Assembly: GCF_000178115.2 (NCBI RefSeq)
Contig: NC_014828.1
Span: 2,077,310 to 2,141,309 of the forward strand
Source of the DNA: Ethanoligenens harbinense YUAN-3
GTDB lineage: Bacteria > Bacillota > Clostridia > Oscillospirales > Ethanoligenentaceae
Direction: 5' to 3'
Length of the DNA stretch: 64,000 nucleotides
The notes under the pieces are model-generated. The model had not been told where the DNA came from. It worked only from the letters and a program-made list of their open reading frames with translations, and did no database searches. Below are positions 32,488-43,387 of the stretch, one piece after another. The translations under genes were made by a program, and so were the position numbers. The number at the start of each line of letters is the position of its first letter. The stretch's first letter is position 1.

Positions 32488-33510
32488 TTAAAACTGATTT
32501 AGAAAACGCAGGTCGTTTTCATAGAACAGCCGCATGTCGTCGATGCCGTAGCGGCGCATGACCAGCCGCTCCAGCCCCATGCCGAATGCGAACCCGCTGT
32601 ACTCCTCGGGATCGACGCCGCCGTTTTGCAGCACTTTCGGGTGCACCATGCCTGCGCCGAGCAGCTCGATCCAGCCCTCGCCTTTGCAGAGACGGCAGCC
32701 CTCGCCGTGGCAGGCGAAGCACATCGTGTCCATCTCGCAGGACGGCTCGGTGAACTGGAAATGATGCGGCCGGAAGCGCAGCACCGCGTCCTGCCCATAC
32801 AGAGTTTTGGCAAACGTGACCAGCGTACCCTTGAGGTCGGCCATGGTAATGCCTTTGTCCACCACCAGCCCCTCGATCTGGTGGAACAGCGGGGAATGGG
32901 TGGCGTCGATGGCGTCGGAGCGGTAGACGCGGCCCGGTGCAATGATGCGAATGGGCGGTTTCTGCTTTTCCATCACGCGGATCTGCACCGGCGAGGTCTG
33001 GGAGCGCAGCAGGACATTCTCCGTGATATAGAATGTGTCCTGCGTGTCACGCGCGGGGTGGTTTTTGGGGATATTGAGCGCCTCGAAATTGTAGTAATCC
33101 AGTTCCACCTCGGGGCCTTCCGCAACGGAAAAGCCCATGCCGATGAAAATGTCCTGAATCTCATCCAGCACCAGCGAGAGCGGGTGCTGCGTGCCGATGG
33201 GGCGGCGCTTGCCGGGCATAGTCACATCAAGGGTCTCTTGAGCGATCTGCTCCTGCATCTGCCGCTCGCGCAGGGCGGCCGCGGCAGCCGCGATCTTGTC
33301 CTCGATGGACGCGCGCACCTCGTTGGCCAGCGCCCCGATCACCGGGCGCTCCTCCGCCGAAAGCTTGCCCATCTGCTTGAGAATGGCCGTCAGCTCCCCT
33401 TTTTTGCCCAGGAACCGCACACGCAGGGCTTCCAGCTCGCTGCTTTCCCGCACATCGGCGAACGCCTGCGCGGCCACCTGCGCGATGGTCTCCAACTGTT
33501 CTTTTATCAA
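32488..33510 (-). CDS. pheS: Phenylalanine--tRNA ligase alpha subunit
   Basis: 340 residues from a TTG 7 bases after GGAGGT. An N-terminal coiled coil (about 1-90, [30 protein letters not shown]) is followed by the class II catalytic core: motif 1 around [10 protein letters not shown], motif 2 [24 protein letters not shown] and motif 3 [36 protein letters not shown]. It contains the substrate-binding [12 protein letters not shown]. It binds phenylalanine and ATP and forms the heterotetramer with PheT. Expression is set by the T-box leader in front. Confidence 0.97.
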   Translation of the reverse strand: MIKEQLETIAQVAAQAFADVRESSELEALRVRFLGKKGELTAILKQMGKLSAEERPVIGALANEVRASIEDKIAAAAAALRERQMQEQIAQETLDVTMPGKRRPIGTQHPLSLVLDEIQDIFIGMGFSVAEGPEVELDYYNFEALNIPKNHPARDTQDTFYITENVLLRSQTSPVQIRVMEKQKPPIRIIAPGRVYRSDAIDATHSPLFHQIEGLVVDKGITMADLKGTLVTFAKTLYGQDAVLRFRPHHFQFTEPSCEMDTMCFACHGEGCRLCKGEGWIELLGAGMVHPKVLQNGGVDPEEYSGFAFGMGLERLVMRRYGIDDMRLFYENDLRFLNQF

Positions 33511-33534
33511 CCCGATCTACCTCCTGTGTAATCT

Positions 33535-33830
33535 TCATCCTGCAAAACGGCAAAATAAAAACGCCCCGCCCCTCCAAAGGGACGAAGGCGCGATTTTCCT
33601 CCGCGATACCACCCTGCTTTTTGCCATAGAGCAAACACTCCTGCGGCGGATAACGGCGCCTGCCGTCGCCGCCTACTGAGGAAAAAAGCCCTTTCCCGTT
33701 GAGCGGCGCCGCTCCAAAGCGAAACCCGGAAAGCCGGTGCCGCAAGGCCGCTTTCAGCCGCGGCGGCCTCTCTCTGTGCAGAACCATTGGCTTTCCGAAA
33801 CTTTTTCACTGCGTTTCCAATGCAAGCATT
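33535..33830 (-). promoter_or_regulatory. T-box leader of pheST
   Basis: On the minus strand the conserved T-box AGGGTGGTATCGCGG lies at about 33601-33615, followed by a terminator stem between about 33556 and 33590 (GCGCCTTCGTCCC...GGGGCGGGGCGTTTTTATTTT). Stem I lies upstream; a TTC (Phe) triplet within GGGTTTCGC (about 33720-33728) is the best specifier candidate. Uncharged tRNA-Phe binding the specifier and T-box should prevent termination. The pheS site GGAGGT follows. Confidence 0.9.
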
Positions 33831-33859
33831 AGGATAGCACAGTTTGCGCCCGATTACAA
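33831..33859 (-). promoter_or_regulatory. Sigma-A promoter of the T-box pheST operon
   Basis: On the minus strand TTGTAA (33859-33854), a 17-bp spacer and TATCCT (33836-33831). The predicted start lies just ahead of the T-box stem I. Confidence 0.7.
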
Positions 33860-33885
33860 GCGCAAAACGGTAAAACCCCGGATTT

Positions 33886-35475
33886 TCAGCCTTCTTGGCC
33901 ATACTCTGCACCATCTTCCTCGCTCCACACGCGTACGCAGTTGCGGCCTTCGCTTTTAGCCTGATACAGCATCTGGTCCGCATAGCGGTAATAATCGTCA
34001 AACGTGAGAGTGTATGCCGTGACCACACCCACGCTGATAGTAACCGGCACGATCACGCCCTCATGGACGAACATATGCCCTTCCACTTCCTTGCGCATGG
34101 CTTCCGCGAGCAGGCGCGCCTCTTTTGCCGTATATCCCCGCAAAAACACCATGAACTCTTCGCCGCCGGCCCGGCAGAACAGGGTCTTTTCCCCGATGAC
34201 GGCGGCCACACAGGTGCAGGTCTCGCACAGCACCTGGTCACCGAATATATGCCCGCAGGTATCATTGATCCGTTTGAAATAATCCATGTCGAAATACAGC
34301 ACCGACCACGGCCCGGCTCCCTGGCGCAGCTGCTGTTCGGCCAGCCGGGTGAACGTCTGCCGGTTGTAGATGCCTGTCAGTCCATCCCGTTCCGCCTGCT
34401 CCTGCAGAATCTGCGTCTGGTCATGTTCGGTGGTCATGTCCCGGATTACCGCAATGGAGCCGACCACCTTATAAGCCTGGTTGTGGAACGGGTATATCCG
34501 GCAGTGGTAATAACGGTTCTGACATTTTGCCTTCAGACGCACGTCAAATTGGTGGTTTCCGAAACCGTCCTTTCCCCGCCAATTCGGAAAACGTTCTTCG
34601 ATCAGGCGCTGCATCCGCCGCCGTCCTTTCCGGTCGTTTTGAATCACATCGTTGACATGGAGAGCAAAGATGTCCTGCATAGCGCGGTTGAAATTAAGCA
34701 CCTCCCCGCTCTCCAGAAAAATGATCACGCCCTCATCGATAATCTGAAACACCTCTTGATAGGCGATCGGCACCAGCGAAGTCAGATCATACTGCCAGAT
34801 GCCGAACAGCCCGATCAGGGCGCTGATGAAAAACATAAACGGAATCGGCGGGAGCACGTTCCGTCCCGAAGGGAGGATTGCGTGGACAAACGCATACAGG
34901 ATAAACACGGATGCCGCCAGCATGATGGTGCGCGCCCGCGTACGCACGCCGCCCTGCGCGCGGCTCCAGAAAAAGACGATGATGCTGACGGAAATGATGT
35001 TGACCGCATAATTGAGCAGCATGGCAAAGTTGCCCAGGGTGGTCAGCTGCATGAGCAACTCTCCGAACCGGTCGGATTTCAGCTCCGCGGCTTTCCAGAT
35101 GAGGTGATGGAACGGATTGGTGAACACCAGCGCCAGAACGAAGGTTTCCCATACATAGAGCGCCGCCAGCACTCGTTTGAGCAGCGGCCTGTAGAACCCG
35201 GTGTAATACAAAACATAACTGAAAAATGCCGGAACGACGTAGAGCGCGCCGATCTGCGACAACGTCAAGCAAATCAGTTTCTGCCAGCCGACAAACATCG
35301 GTGTGCATTCAAGCCAGACACACAGCAGCCATACGAACGTCGCGCAGCATGTCAACAGTAATTGCGAGCAACTGGTCACAGCGCGGTTCTTCCACGCAAA
35401 ATACGCAATGAAAGAAATTAAAAGAACAGAAAGCAGGCCAAAAAACAATTCCAGCGGGCCCAGCAATCCCAACAC
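33886..35475 (-). CDS. 7TM-PAS-GGDEF diguanylate cyclase
   Basis: 529 residues; GTG, TTG and later starts are possible because AAAGGG lies close to the first codon. The first 225 residues contain seven transmembrane helices of the histidine-kinase-type 7TM sensor, then a PAS domain (about 235-355, IIDEGVIIFLESGEVLNFNRAMQDIF ... YPFHNQAYKVVGSIAVIRDMT). The C-terminal GGDEF domain (about 370-520) has LTGIYNRQTF, SVLYFDMDYFKRINDTCGHIFGD and the active-site motif as GGEEF in CRAGGEEFMVF, which supports activity. No RxxD inhibitory site is evident at the usual place. It should make c-di-GMP in response to a membrane or small-molecule signal. The GEMM-I riboswitch in this window could respond to it. 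Confidence 0.93.
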   Translation of the reverse strand: MLGLLGPLELFFGLLSVLLISFIAYFAWKNRAVTSCSQLLLTCCATFVWLLCVWLECTPMFVGWQKLICLTLSQIGALYVVPAFFSYVLYYTGFYRPLLKRVLAALYVWETFVLALVFTNPFHHLIWKAAELKSDRFGELLMQLTTLGNFAMLLNYAVNIISVSIIVFFWSRAQGGVRTRARTIMLAASVFILYAFVHAILPSGRNVLPPIPFMFFISALIGLFGIWQYDLTSLVPIAYQEVFQIIDEGVIIFLESGEVLNFNRAMQDIFALHVNDVIQNDRKGRRRMQRLIEERFPNWRGKDGFGNHQFDVRLKAKCQNRYYHCRIYPFHNQAYKVVGSIAVIRDMTTEHDQTQILQEQAERDGLTGIYNRQTFTRLAEQQLRQGAGPWSVLYFDMDYFKRINDTCGHIFGDQVLCETCTCVAAVIGEKTLFCRAGGEEFMVFLRGYTAKEARLLAEAMRKEVEGHMFVHEGVIVPVTISVGVVTAYTLTFDDYYRYADQMLYQAKSEGRNCVRVWSEEDGAEYGQEG

Positions 35476-35504
35476 CCTTTCTACACACCGGCTTTTTACA
35501 TCGT

Positions 35505-37895
35505 TCAGGTCAGTTCCACAATCGTCACGCCGCTCTCGCCCTCGCCATACCGTCCCAGACGAAACGATTTGACCGAACGGTTGCCTTTCAAGTGCTGCTG
35601 CACGGCGGTGCGCAGCGCGCCGGTGCCTTTTCCATGGATGATCGACACCTGGCTCAGCGATGCAAGCCGTGCGTCGTCAATGAATTTATCCACCGCTTCC
35701 AGCGCTTCCTGCACCGTCTGCCCGCGCAGGTCGATCTCGGTTTGCGCGGCGGTGTGTGTGCCGCGCAGCGTGCGCGCCAGGCGTGCGCCGCCGGCGCGCG
35801 CCTGCACCGTCACCCGCTCGTTTTCCAATAGCCGCAGATCGCTTTCGGGCACGCGGGTCTTGATGATGCCCGCCTGCACTTCCACCATGCCGGACGCATC
35901 CGCAGTGGAAAGCACCGTACCTTTCTGGTCGATGTCGTGGATGAGCACCCGGTCGCCCGAACGCAGCCTGCGCGGCAGACGGTAGGGCTGCGCCTGCTTT
36001 TTGCGCACCGGATCGGCCGTTTTTTCCAACGCGTCCAGCCGGGCGCCCACCGTGCTTTTGGCCAGTTCGCGCAGCGCCTCCGCCTTTTCGGCGGCTTCCA
36101 TTTTACGCAGCTCGTCGATGTCCGTCAGCAGAGCCTGCGCTTCGGCGCGCGCACGGCCCACCATCGCCTGCGCCTGCACCCGCGCGCGCTCCAATTCTTT
36201 TTCCCGCGCGTTTTCCATCTGGTCACGCAGGTGCGCTGCGGCTTCTCTGTCCTGCTCGGCCTGCCGACGGAGCGCTTCAGCCTCCGTGCGCGCGGCTTCC
36301 AACGCCAGGCGGTTCTTTTCCAAACCCTCCACCACCTGCTCGAAGCGGGTATCCTCGTTGGAAAGCAGGGCCTTTGCCCGCACGATGATGCTCTCATACA
36401 GCCCCAGCCTGGCCGAAATGGCAAACGCGTTCGACCGGCCAGGCACGCCGATGAGCAGCCGGTAGGTAGGCCGCAGGGTGGCCACGTCGAATTCGCAGGA
36501 GCCGTTTTCCACACCCGGTGTTTCCAGCGCATAGAGCTTCAGCTCCGCATAGTGGGTGGTGGCCGCCACTTTTGCCCCACGCAGCCGCAAATGCTCCAGG
36601 ATGGCGACCGCCAGCGCCGCACCCTCGGTCGGGTCGGTGCCGGAACCGAGTTCGTCGAGCAGCACCAGGCTGCGTGTCCCGCAGGTATGCAGGATGCCGA
36701 TGATATTGGTCATGTGGGCCGAAAAGGTGGACAGCGACTGCTCGATGCTCTGCTCGTCCCCGATATCCGCCAGCACCTGCTCGAAAAACGACAGCTTGGA
36801 ATCGTCCGCCACCGGCACCGCCAACCCGGACATCGCCATCAGCGTGATGAGGCCGAGCGTTTTGAGCGCCACCGTCTTGCCGCCGGTGTTCGGCCCGGTG
36901 ATGACCAGCGTATCGAATGGCTCGCCCAGCCGGATGTCGATGGGCACGGCTTGGTCAGGTGGAAGCAGCGGGTGGCGCGCCCGGTGCAGGTCGATGATGC
37001 CGTCGTCCGCAAGATGGGGCACGCCCGCTTTCATGGCAAACGACAATCTGGCCCGCGCAAAGACGAAATCCAGCTTTTCCGCGGTGCGAACATCCTGGGC
37101 GATTACGTCCGCAAAGGTGGACACCTCGGCGGAAAGCGCTGCGAGGATGCGCTCGATCTCCTTTTCCTCTTTGACATACAGCACTTTCAGCTCGTTGTCG
37201 GCTTCCACCACCGCCATCGGCTCGATGAACAGCGTGGCGCCCGAGGCGGAGGTGTCGTGCACCAGTCCGGGCACTTCCGAACGATATTCGGCCCGCACGG
37301 GGATGACGAACCGCCCACCGCGCTGGGTCACAATGGCCTCCTGCAAAAATTTGGCATAGCGCTGGGAATGCACCATCTTGTCCAACTGCTCGCGCACGCG
37401 CTGCCCGGCACGGCGGATATTCCGGCGAATGTCGGCCAGCTCGGCGCTGGCGGTATCCGCCATCTCCTCCTCGGGCAGAATGGCCGCGGTGATCTTTTCT
37501 TCCAGATATTTATTCGGGGCCAGCGCGTCGAAAAAATCATCCAGACAGGTCGTTTCCTGCTCTGCGCCGTCCCGCCAGCGCACCAGCGCGCGAATGACGG
37601 AAAGCACCCGCGCCACCCGCAGCAGGTCGCCCATCTGCAGCGACGCGCCGATTTTGGCGCGCTGCAGTGCGTCCGATACATCCTGCACACCGCCAAACGG
37701 CGGATCGCCAAACCGCGTGCTCAGGCGGACGGCATCCGCCGTCTGCGCCAACTGTTCGCGCGCATCCTCCAGCGAGCCGGAGGGCGTGAGCGCCCGTGCG
37801 TGCCGCGCGCCGCCCGGACAAACGCAGGCTTTAGCAAGCCGGTCACGTACACGATCGTACTCCAGCACCATATAAGAACGTTCGATTGACTCCAT
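35505..37895 (-). CDS. mutS2: Endonuclease MutS2
   Basis: 796 residues from the ATG at 37895 (GGGAGA upstream), the normal size. An N-terminal core/lever region (about 1-300, VLEYDRVRDRLAKACV...FVIPVRAEYRSEVPGLVHDTSASGATLFIEPMAVVEADN) precedes the ABC-type ATPase with Walker A TGPNTGGKTVALKTLG (about 330-345), ST..F.AHMTNI and LVLLDELGSGTDPTEGAAL. A long coiled coil (about 510-620) leads to a C-terminal Smr nuclease domain (IDLRGQTVQEALEAVDKF ... IIHGKGTGALRTAVQ). MutS2 binds branched DNA and collided ribosomes in Firmicutes. The Smr motif LDLHG reads IDLRG here, a common variant. Confidence 0.96.
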   Translation of the reverse strand: MESIERSYMVLEYDRVRDRLAKACVCPGGARHARALTPSGSLEDAREQLAQTADAVRLSTRFGDPPFGGVQDVSDALQRAKIGASLQMGDLLRVARVLSVIRALVRWRDGAEQETTCLDDFFDALAPNKYLEEKITAAILPEEEMADTASAELADIRRNIRRAGQRVREQLDKMVHSQRYAKFLQEAIVTQRGGRFVIPVRAEYRSEVPGLVHDTSASGATLFIEPMAVVEADNELKVLYVKEEKEIERILAALSAEVSTFADVIAQDVRTAEKLDFVFARARLSFAMKAGVPHLADDGIIDLHRARHPLLPPDQAVPIDIRLGEPFDTLVITGPNTGGKTVALKTLGLITLMAMSGLAVPVADDSKLSFFEQVLADIGDEQSIEQSLSTFSAHMTNIIGILHTCGTRSLVLLDELGSGTDPTEGAALAVAILEHLRLRGAKVAATTHYAELKLYALETPGVENGSCEFDVATLRPTYRLLIGVPGRSNAFAISARLGLYESIIVRAKALLSNEDTRFEQVVEGLEKNRLALEAARTEAEALRRQAEQDREAAAHLRDQMENAREKELERARVQAQAMVGRARAEAQALLTDIDELRKMEAAEKAEALRELAKSTVGARLDALEKTADPVRKKQAQPYRLPRRLRSGDRVLIHDIDQKGTVLSTADASGMVEVQAGIIKTRVPESDLRLLENERVTVQARAGGARLARTLRGTHTAAQTEIDLRGQTVQEALEAVDKFIDDARLASLSQVSIIHGKGTGALRTAVQQHLKGNRSVKSFRLGRYGEGESGVTIVELT

Positions 37896-38105
37896 GTTCT
37901 CCCATCCAGTTGCGGCTCGAAGCCGCGGGTTATCCATATTCCAACAGGCGGAAAGGCTTTTCATCGCAGGCAGGCTCGCCCTGTTCCGCCCAAATTCAGT
38001 GCACAAGCAGCATTAGTATACCATGTTTGGAGAAAAAATTCGACGGGAAATTTGTAAAATGTGGAACAACGGTTGCCCCGCGCCTGATTTCACCCCGGTT
38101 TTACA

Positions 38106-39504
<1,399 letters not shown>

Positions 39505-39557
39505 TTTTTCCTGGCGTTTCCGCCACCCGGCGAAGCAAAACAGAACCGGCAACCATA

Positions 39558-39592
39558 GCAAAGCCCCCGAAACAATGTTTCGGGGGCTTTGC
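39558..39592 (+). terminator. Terminator of purA
   Basis: GCAAAGCCCCCGAAAC (39558-39573) pairs with GTTTCGGGGGCTTTGC (39577-39592), a 16-bp perfect stem with a 3-base loop. No T-run follows. Confidence 0.8.
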
Positions 39593-39606
39593 TGCGCCAT
39601 ACAAAA

Positions 39607-39630
39607 CCGGGCGGCATATCTGCCGCCCGG
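39607..39630 (-). terminator. Hairpin terminator downstream of rbr
   Basis: CCGGGCGGCA (39607-39616) pairs with TGCCGCCCGG (39621-39630). On the minus strand it is followed by TTTTGT, so it probably ends the perR-rbr transcript. Confidence 0.75.
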
Positions 39631-39717
39631 TTGTACACAAAAAACACAGCAGACCGCACCCTCTGTTGCCGCATGAGGAGCAGGACCTGTGCCGGCCTAA
39701 CTGCCGCAGTCGTACTC

Positions 39718-40254
39718 TTAATAGTTTTCCGCTTTGACTTCAAAAAACGCCTTGGGATGTTTGCACACCGGGCAGATCTCCGGCGGGTTTTTGCCCACAT
39801 GGATATGGCCGCATACCCGGCATTTCCAGACCACGGTACCGTCTTTCAGGAATATTTTTCCTTCTTTGAGGTTCTCAAGCAATTTATTATACCGTTCTTC
39901 ATGGGTTTTTTCGATGTTGGCCACCAACGCGAATTTCGCGGCAATCTCATCAAACCCTTCCGCTTTGGCTTCTTCAGCAAAGGTCTTGTACATATCGGTC
40001 CACTCGTAGTGCTCGCCCGCCGCGGCCGATTTCAGATTGGCTTCCGTATCGCTGATGCCGCCCAGATATTCAAACCACAGCTTGGCATGCATGCGCTCGT
40101 TGCCCGCCGTCTCCTCGAAAATGGCGCCGATCTGCTGATAACCCTCTTTGGCCGCAACCTGCGAGAAATATGTATATTTGTTGCGCGCCTGGGATTCGCC
40201 GGAAAAAGCGGTCTGCAGGTTCTGCTCCGTCTTCGTGCCCTTCAGATCTTTCAT
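39718..40254 (-). CDS. rbr: Rubrerythrin
   Basis: 178 residues. The N-terminal four-helix di-iron domain (about 1-135) has the two EXXH-type ligand sets in [53 protein letters not shown] and [17 protein letters not shown]-terminal rubredoxin-like domain (about 143-175) has [30 protein letters not shown] with four cysteines for one iron. It reduces hydrogen peroxide to water in anaerobes. It follows the PerR-like gene by 62 bases on the same strand, so both are probably induced by peroxide. Confidence 0.97.
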   Translation of the reverse strand: MKDLKGTKTEQNLQTAFSGESQARNKYTYFSQVAAKEGYQQIGAIFEETAGNERMHAKLWFEYLGGISDTEANLKSAAAGEHYEWTDMYKTFAEEAKAEGFDEIAAKFALVANIEKTHEERYNKLLENLKEGKIFLKDGTVVWKCRVCGHIHVGKNPPEICPVCKHPKAFFEVKAENY

Positions 40255-40316
40255 GTATCAAACACTCCTTCATTTCCACACAAAATCCATCCGTCGCTGG
40301 AAAGACCCGCGCAGAC

Positions 40317-40736
40317 TTATTTGGAATTCTCAAGGCATTTGCTGCAAACGCCCTGAAAAAACACATCTTGAGTTTCCACCGTGCAACCATCCAGCCCCTG
40401 TACGGCCAGTTGCCCGATCTCCACTGGAAAATCCATAACCGCGCCGCAGCGGGTGCAGCGGAAATGCCCGTGCACCGAGGTATCACCGTCATAACGCGCC
40501 TCACCGTCCTCGATGGAGAGCTGGCGCGCCAAATGCTCCCGTACAAACAGGCCCAAGGTGTTGTATACGGTCGTTTTGGAAAGCGACGGATTGTCCGGCA
40601 ACAGCGCTTTAAACACATCGTCCGCAGTGGGATGGCTCTTGGATTCCCTCAGATATTCAAAAATGCGCAGCCGCTGCATGGAAGGACGAATCCCATGCCG
40701 CACCAGTTCGGCCGCCAAATCCGTGGTCTGGACCAC
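40317..40736 (-). CDS. perR: Fur-family regulator, PerR-like
   Basis: 139 residues from a GTG after a G-rich site. The winged-helix N-terminus (LVRHGIRPSMQRLRIFEYLRESKSHPTADDVFKALLPDNPSLSKTTVYNTLGLF) is Fur-like. The regulatory metal site YDGDTSVHGHFRCTRCGAVMDF retains the Asp, HxH and Asp pattern of B. subtilis PerR, and the CTRC and CSKC pairs form the structural zinc site. PerR senses peroxide by iron-dependent histidine oxidation. The promoter holds a 7-1-7 palindrome, and rubrerythrin follows. Sequence alone cannot exclude another Fur subclass, but the context favours PerR. Confidence 0.88.
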   Translation of the reverse strand: MVQTTDLAAELVRHGIRPSMQRLRIFEYLRESKSHPTADDVFKALLPDNPSLSKTTVYNTLGLFVREHLARQLSIEDGEARYDGDTSVHGHFRCTRCGAVMDFPVEIGQLAVQGLDGCTVETQDVFFQGVCSKCLENSK

Positions 40737-40774
40737 TCTGCACCCCCCCCCTGCGATCGTTATGCTGTAATGAT

Positions 40775-40789
40775 TACAATATTATTGTA
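40775..40789. promoter_or_regulatory. PerR/Fur-type operator upstream of perR-rbr
   Basis: TACAATA-T-TATTGTA is a perfect 7-1-7 inverted repeat, the arrangement used by Fur-family regulators (PerR consensus TTATAATNATTATAA). It lies about 40 bases ahead of the GTG start, so PerR probably controls itself and rubrerythrin. Confidence 0.75.
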
Positions 40790-40907
40790 CCGCACTCACA
40801 GCCGTTTGTCAAGACACGAAACGGGAATTTTTTTCCATCCTTCGACAAACATACCTCGGCTATGGCGCTTTCCGGTGAAATTCTGCACAAACAGACCCGC
40901 TCCGCTG

Positions 40908-42767
40908 TTATTCCTTTTCGGGCGCCGCGGTTCCGGACGTTTCGCTCTGCCCGGCCGCAAGTGCCAGCAGCTTCGCGCTGCGCTCCATAAAACCGGACAT
41001 TTCCTCCGCCGTCAGCGGCTTCTGCCCCAGCTGTGCCAGATCGTAGATATAGCGGCTGAGCAGCGCGGCGCGGTCTTTTCCCAGCGTGGGCAGCGCCTGC
41101 ACCACGGAATTTTCCAGATTAAGGATGAGCGTGCCCTGCGGCGCTGGCGCGGCCGGGCCGCCCTGATACATCCGGCTCATCTCCTGGAACCGGCGGGCAT
41201 TTTCCTCGAGAAGCATGACGGCGGGCGTGGCGGAATTTTTGAGCCGCTCGGCCTTCACCGTCAGATCGTCTTTGCCCAGCAGTTCCTTAAAGGAAGACGC
41301 GACTGCTTCGGCATTTCCACCCGCCTCGCCGTCCTTGACCGCATAGCTGATGTCCGCGTCGATGCGCACGAATTTCATCTCTTTTTCCTTATATTCCAAA
41401 AAACTGATGAAATGGCTGTCGATCATATGCGACAAGACGGCGGCGTCTTTGCCCTCTTCCTTGAACAGGCGGACATACTGCGCCTGAAGATCCAGATTAG
41501 AGACATAAAAGATCTGATTGTCTTTGTCTTTGGGGAAATCCATCAGCGTTTTATACCCGCCGTTGATGGATTTGAGCAATACGATATCCTTCACGCGCTC
41601 ATAGAAGCTCTCGTCGCGGATGCAGCCGAACTTAATGAACGGGGCGATGTCGTCCCAGTATTTCTCGTAGTTCTCGCGCTCGTTGTTGAAGATCTCGTGC
41701 AGCTTGTCGGACACCTTTTTAGTGATGTGCCTGGAGATCTTCTGCACATCGCCGTCGTTCTGCAAAAAGCTGCGCGACACGTTCAGCGGCAAATCGGGGC
41801 AGTCGATTACGCCCTTGAGCAACAGGAGAAATTCCGGCACGACTTCCTTGATGTTGTCGGCAATATAGACCTGGTTGTTATACAGCTTGACCTCGCCGGG
41901 CTGAACCTCCACCTTGTCGGCCTGCTGCGGAAAATACAGGATGCCCTTGAGATTGAACGGGTAATCCACGTTGAGGTGAATCCAGAATAACGGCGGATTG
42001 AAATCCATGAACAGCTCGGTGTAGAACTGCTCGTATTCCTCCTTGGTGCAGTCTTTGGGCGCTTTCAACCAGAGGGGATGGGGGTTGTTCACCGGGCGGG
42101 ATCCGGCGGGCGCTTCCTCACCCTCTTTGGCTTCTTCCGGCGCTTTGGGGTTGAGGAAAATCTCATACGGCATGAACTGGCAGTATTTGCGCAGCATGCC
42201 CCGGATGCGGCCTTCCTCCAGAAATTCCACTTCTTCGCCCGAAATATGCAGCGTCACCGTCGTGCCGCGCGTGGTGCGCGTACCCTCGCCGATCTCGTAG
42301 GCCGACTCGCCCTTGGACTGCCAATGCACGGGTTTGGCGTCTTTTTGGTAGCTCAGCGTGTCGATCTCCACTTTGTCTGCCACCATGAACGCCGAATAGA
42401 ACCCCAGGCCGAAGTGCCCGATGATGCCGCCCTCGTCGCCGGGCTGATCCTTGTATTTTTTTACGAATTCCTCGGCGCCGGAGAACGCCACCTGCGTGAT
42501 GTATTTTTCCACTTCCTCCTCGGTCATGCCGAGGCCGTTGTCTTCCACGCGCAGGGTTTTGTCGTCCTTATCCACGAAAACATGGATGAACGGCTTGGCG
42601 TCGTCCTTTTCCGCCTCGCCCATCCCGGCCAGCCGCTCCAGCTTGCGGATGGCGTCCGAGCTGTTGGAAACCAGTTCGCGCAGAAAAATATCCTTGTCGG
42701 AATACAGCCATTTTTTGATGATGGGCAGAATATTGTCCGAATGTACCTGAATGTTGCCTTCACGCAT
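40908..42767 (-). CDS. htpG: Molecular chaperone HtpG (bacterial Hsp90)
   Basis: 619 residues. The N-terminal GHKL ATPase has FLRELVSNSSDAIRKLERL, VEDNGLGMTEEEVEKYIT and IIGHFGLGFYSAFMVADKVEI. The middle domain contains PLFWIHLNVDYPFNLKGILYFP and VPEFLLLLKGVIDCPDLPLNVSRSFLQND, and a C-terminal dimerisation domain ends with a charged tail. An acidic insert EAKEGEEAPAGSRPVNN lies near residue 215. It assists folding and stress survival. The ATG is preceded by AGGAGG-like sequence in the spacer after pgsA. No CIRCE element was seen upstream. Confidence 0.96.
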   Translation of the reverse strand: MREGNIQVHSDNILPIIKKWLYSDKDIFLRELVSNSSDAIRKLERLAGMGEAEKDDAKPFIHVFVDKDDKTLRVEDNGLGMTEEEVEKYITQVAFSGAEEFVKKYKDQPGDEGGIIGHFGLGFYSAFMVADKVEIDTLSYQKDAKPVHWQSKGESAYEIGEGTRTTRGTTVTLHISGEEVEFLEEGRIRGMLRKYCQFMPYEIFLNPKAPEEAKEGEEAPAGSRPVNNPHPLWLKAPKDCTKEEYEQFYTELFMDFNPPLFWIHLNVDYPFNLKGILYFPQQADKVEVQPGEVKLYNNQVYIADNIKEVVPEFLLLLKGVIDCPDLPLNVSRSFLQNDGDVQKISRHITKKVSDKLHEIFNNERENYEKYWDDIAPFIKFGCIRDESFYERVKDIVLLKSINGGYKTLMDFPKDKDNQIFYVSNLDLQAQYVRLFKEEGKDAAVLSHMIDSHFISFLEYKEKEMKFVRIDADISYAVKDGEAGGNAEAVASSFKELLGKDDLTVKAERLKNSATPAVMLLEENARRFQEMSRMYQGGPAAPAPQGTLILNLENSVVQALPTLGKDRAALLSRYIYDLAQLGQKPLTAEEMSGFMERSAKLLALAAGQSETSGTAAPEKE

Positions 42768-42847
42768 GATATTCGATTCCTCCTGTTTGTTCGATGAGGG
42801 GATTTCCCCATATGATGACGGGCGCAGGCCCGTGTTTTACGATTGGT

Positions 42848-43387
42848 TTATTTGGTGGTGTCGATATACCTCCGGTAGGCCCAGAGGTATTGCAGGCCCG
42901 AAATAACCGTGAAGACCGCCGCTGCCCACACCAGCAGATAGCCGATCCAGAGCGGACCGCCCAGCCCCGCCACCAGCAGTGCAAGGATGATGGCGTACAT
43001 CTGGCTGTTGGTCTTGACCTTGCCCCAGATATTGGCGGGGATGACTTCGCCGCTGCCGGCCGCCAGCAGGCGCAGGGACGTGACCAGAAATTCACGTGCG
43101 ATGATGAGCACCACCGCCCAAGTGCTGGCCAGCCCGATCTGCACGAAAACGACCAACGCCGCGCAGACCAGCAGCTTATCGGCCAGCGGGTCCATAAACT
43201 TGCCGAAGGTGGTAACCTGGTTGTACTTGCGGGCCAGCTTGCCGTCGATGAGGTCGGTCACCGAGGCGACGATGAACACCGCCAACGCGGCCAGCAGCCG
43301 CCAGCGCCCGGCGGGCAGCAGCGCGAACACCATAAATACCGGCACCAGGATCATGCGAAATACCGTAAGCTTGTTGGGTGTATTCAA
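42848..43387 (-). CDS. pgsA: CDP-diacylglycerol--glycerol-3-phosphate 3-phosphatidyltransferase
   Basis: 179 residues from a TTG that overlaps the rimO stop (TTGA), with GGGGAG 8 bases upstream. The CDP-alcohol phosphatidyltransferase motif D-G-x2-A-R-x8-G-x3-D-x3-D is complete in VTDLIDGKLARKYNQVTTFGKFMDPLADKLL (about 45-75). Five or six transmembrane helices fill the rest. It makes phosphatidylglycerol phosphate, the precursor of phosphatidylglycerol, in the membrane. The position after rimO is common in Firmicutes. Confidence 0.94.
   Translation of the reverse strand: MNTPNKLTVFRMILVPVFMVFALLPAGRWRLLAALAVFIVASVTDLIDGKLARKYNQVTTFGKFMDPLADKLLVCAALVVFVQIGLASTWAVVLIIAREFLVTSLRLLAAGSGEVIPANIWGKVKTNSQMYAIILALLVAGLGGPLWIGYLLVWAAAVFTVISGLQYLWAYRRYIDTTK

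Noticed and set aside
35937-37889. A 650-codon plus-strand frame inside mutS2
   Set aside because: It is antisense to MutS2 with complete ATPase and Smr motifs; no ribosome site.
42768-42847. A CIRCE heat-shock element ahead of htpG
   Set aside because: The spacer has only small hairpins (ACGGGC/GCCCGT, GGGGA/TCCCC); no TTAGCACTC-N9-GAGTGCTAA pattern is present.
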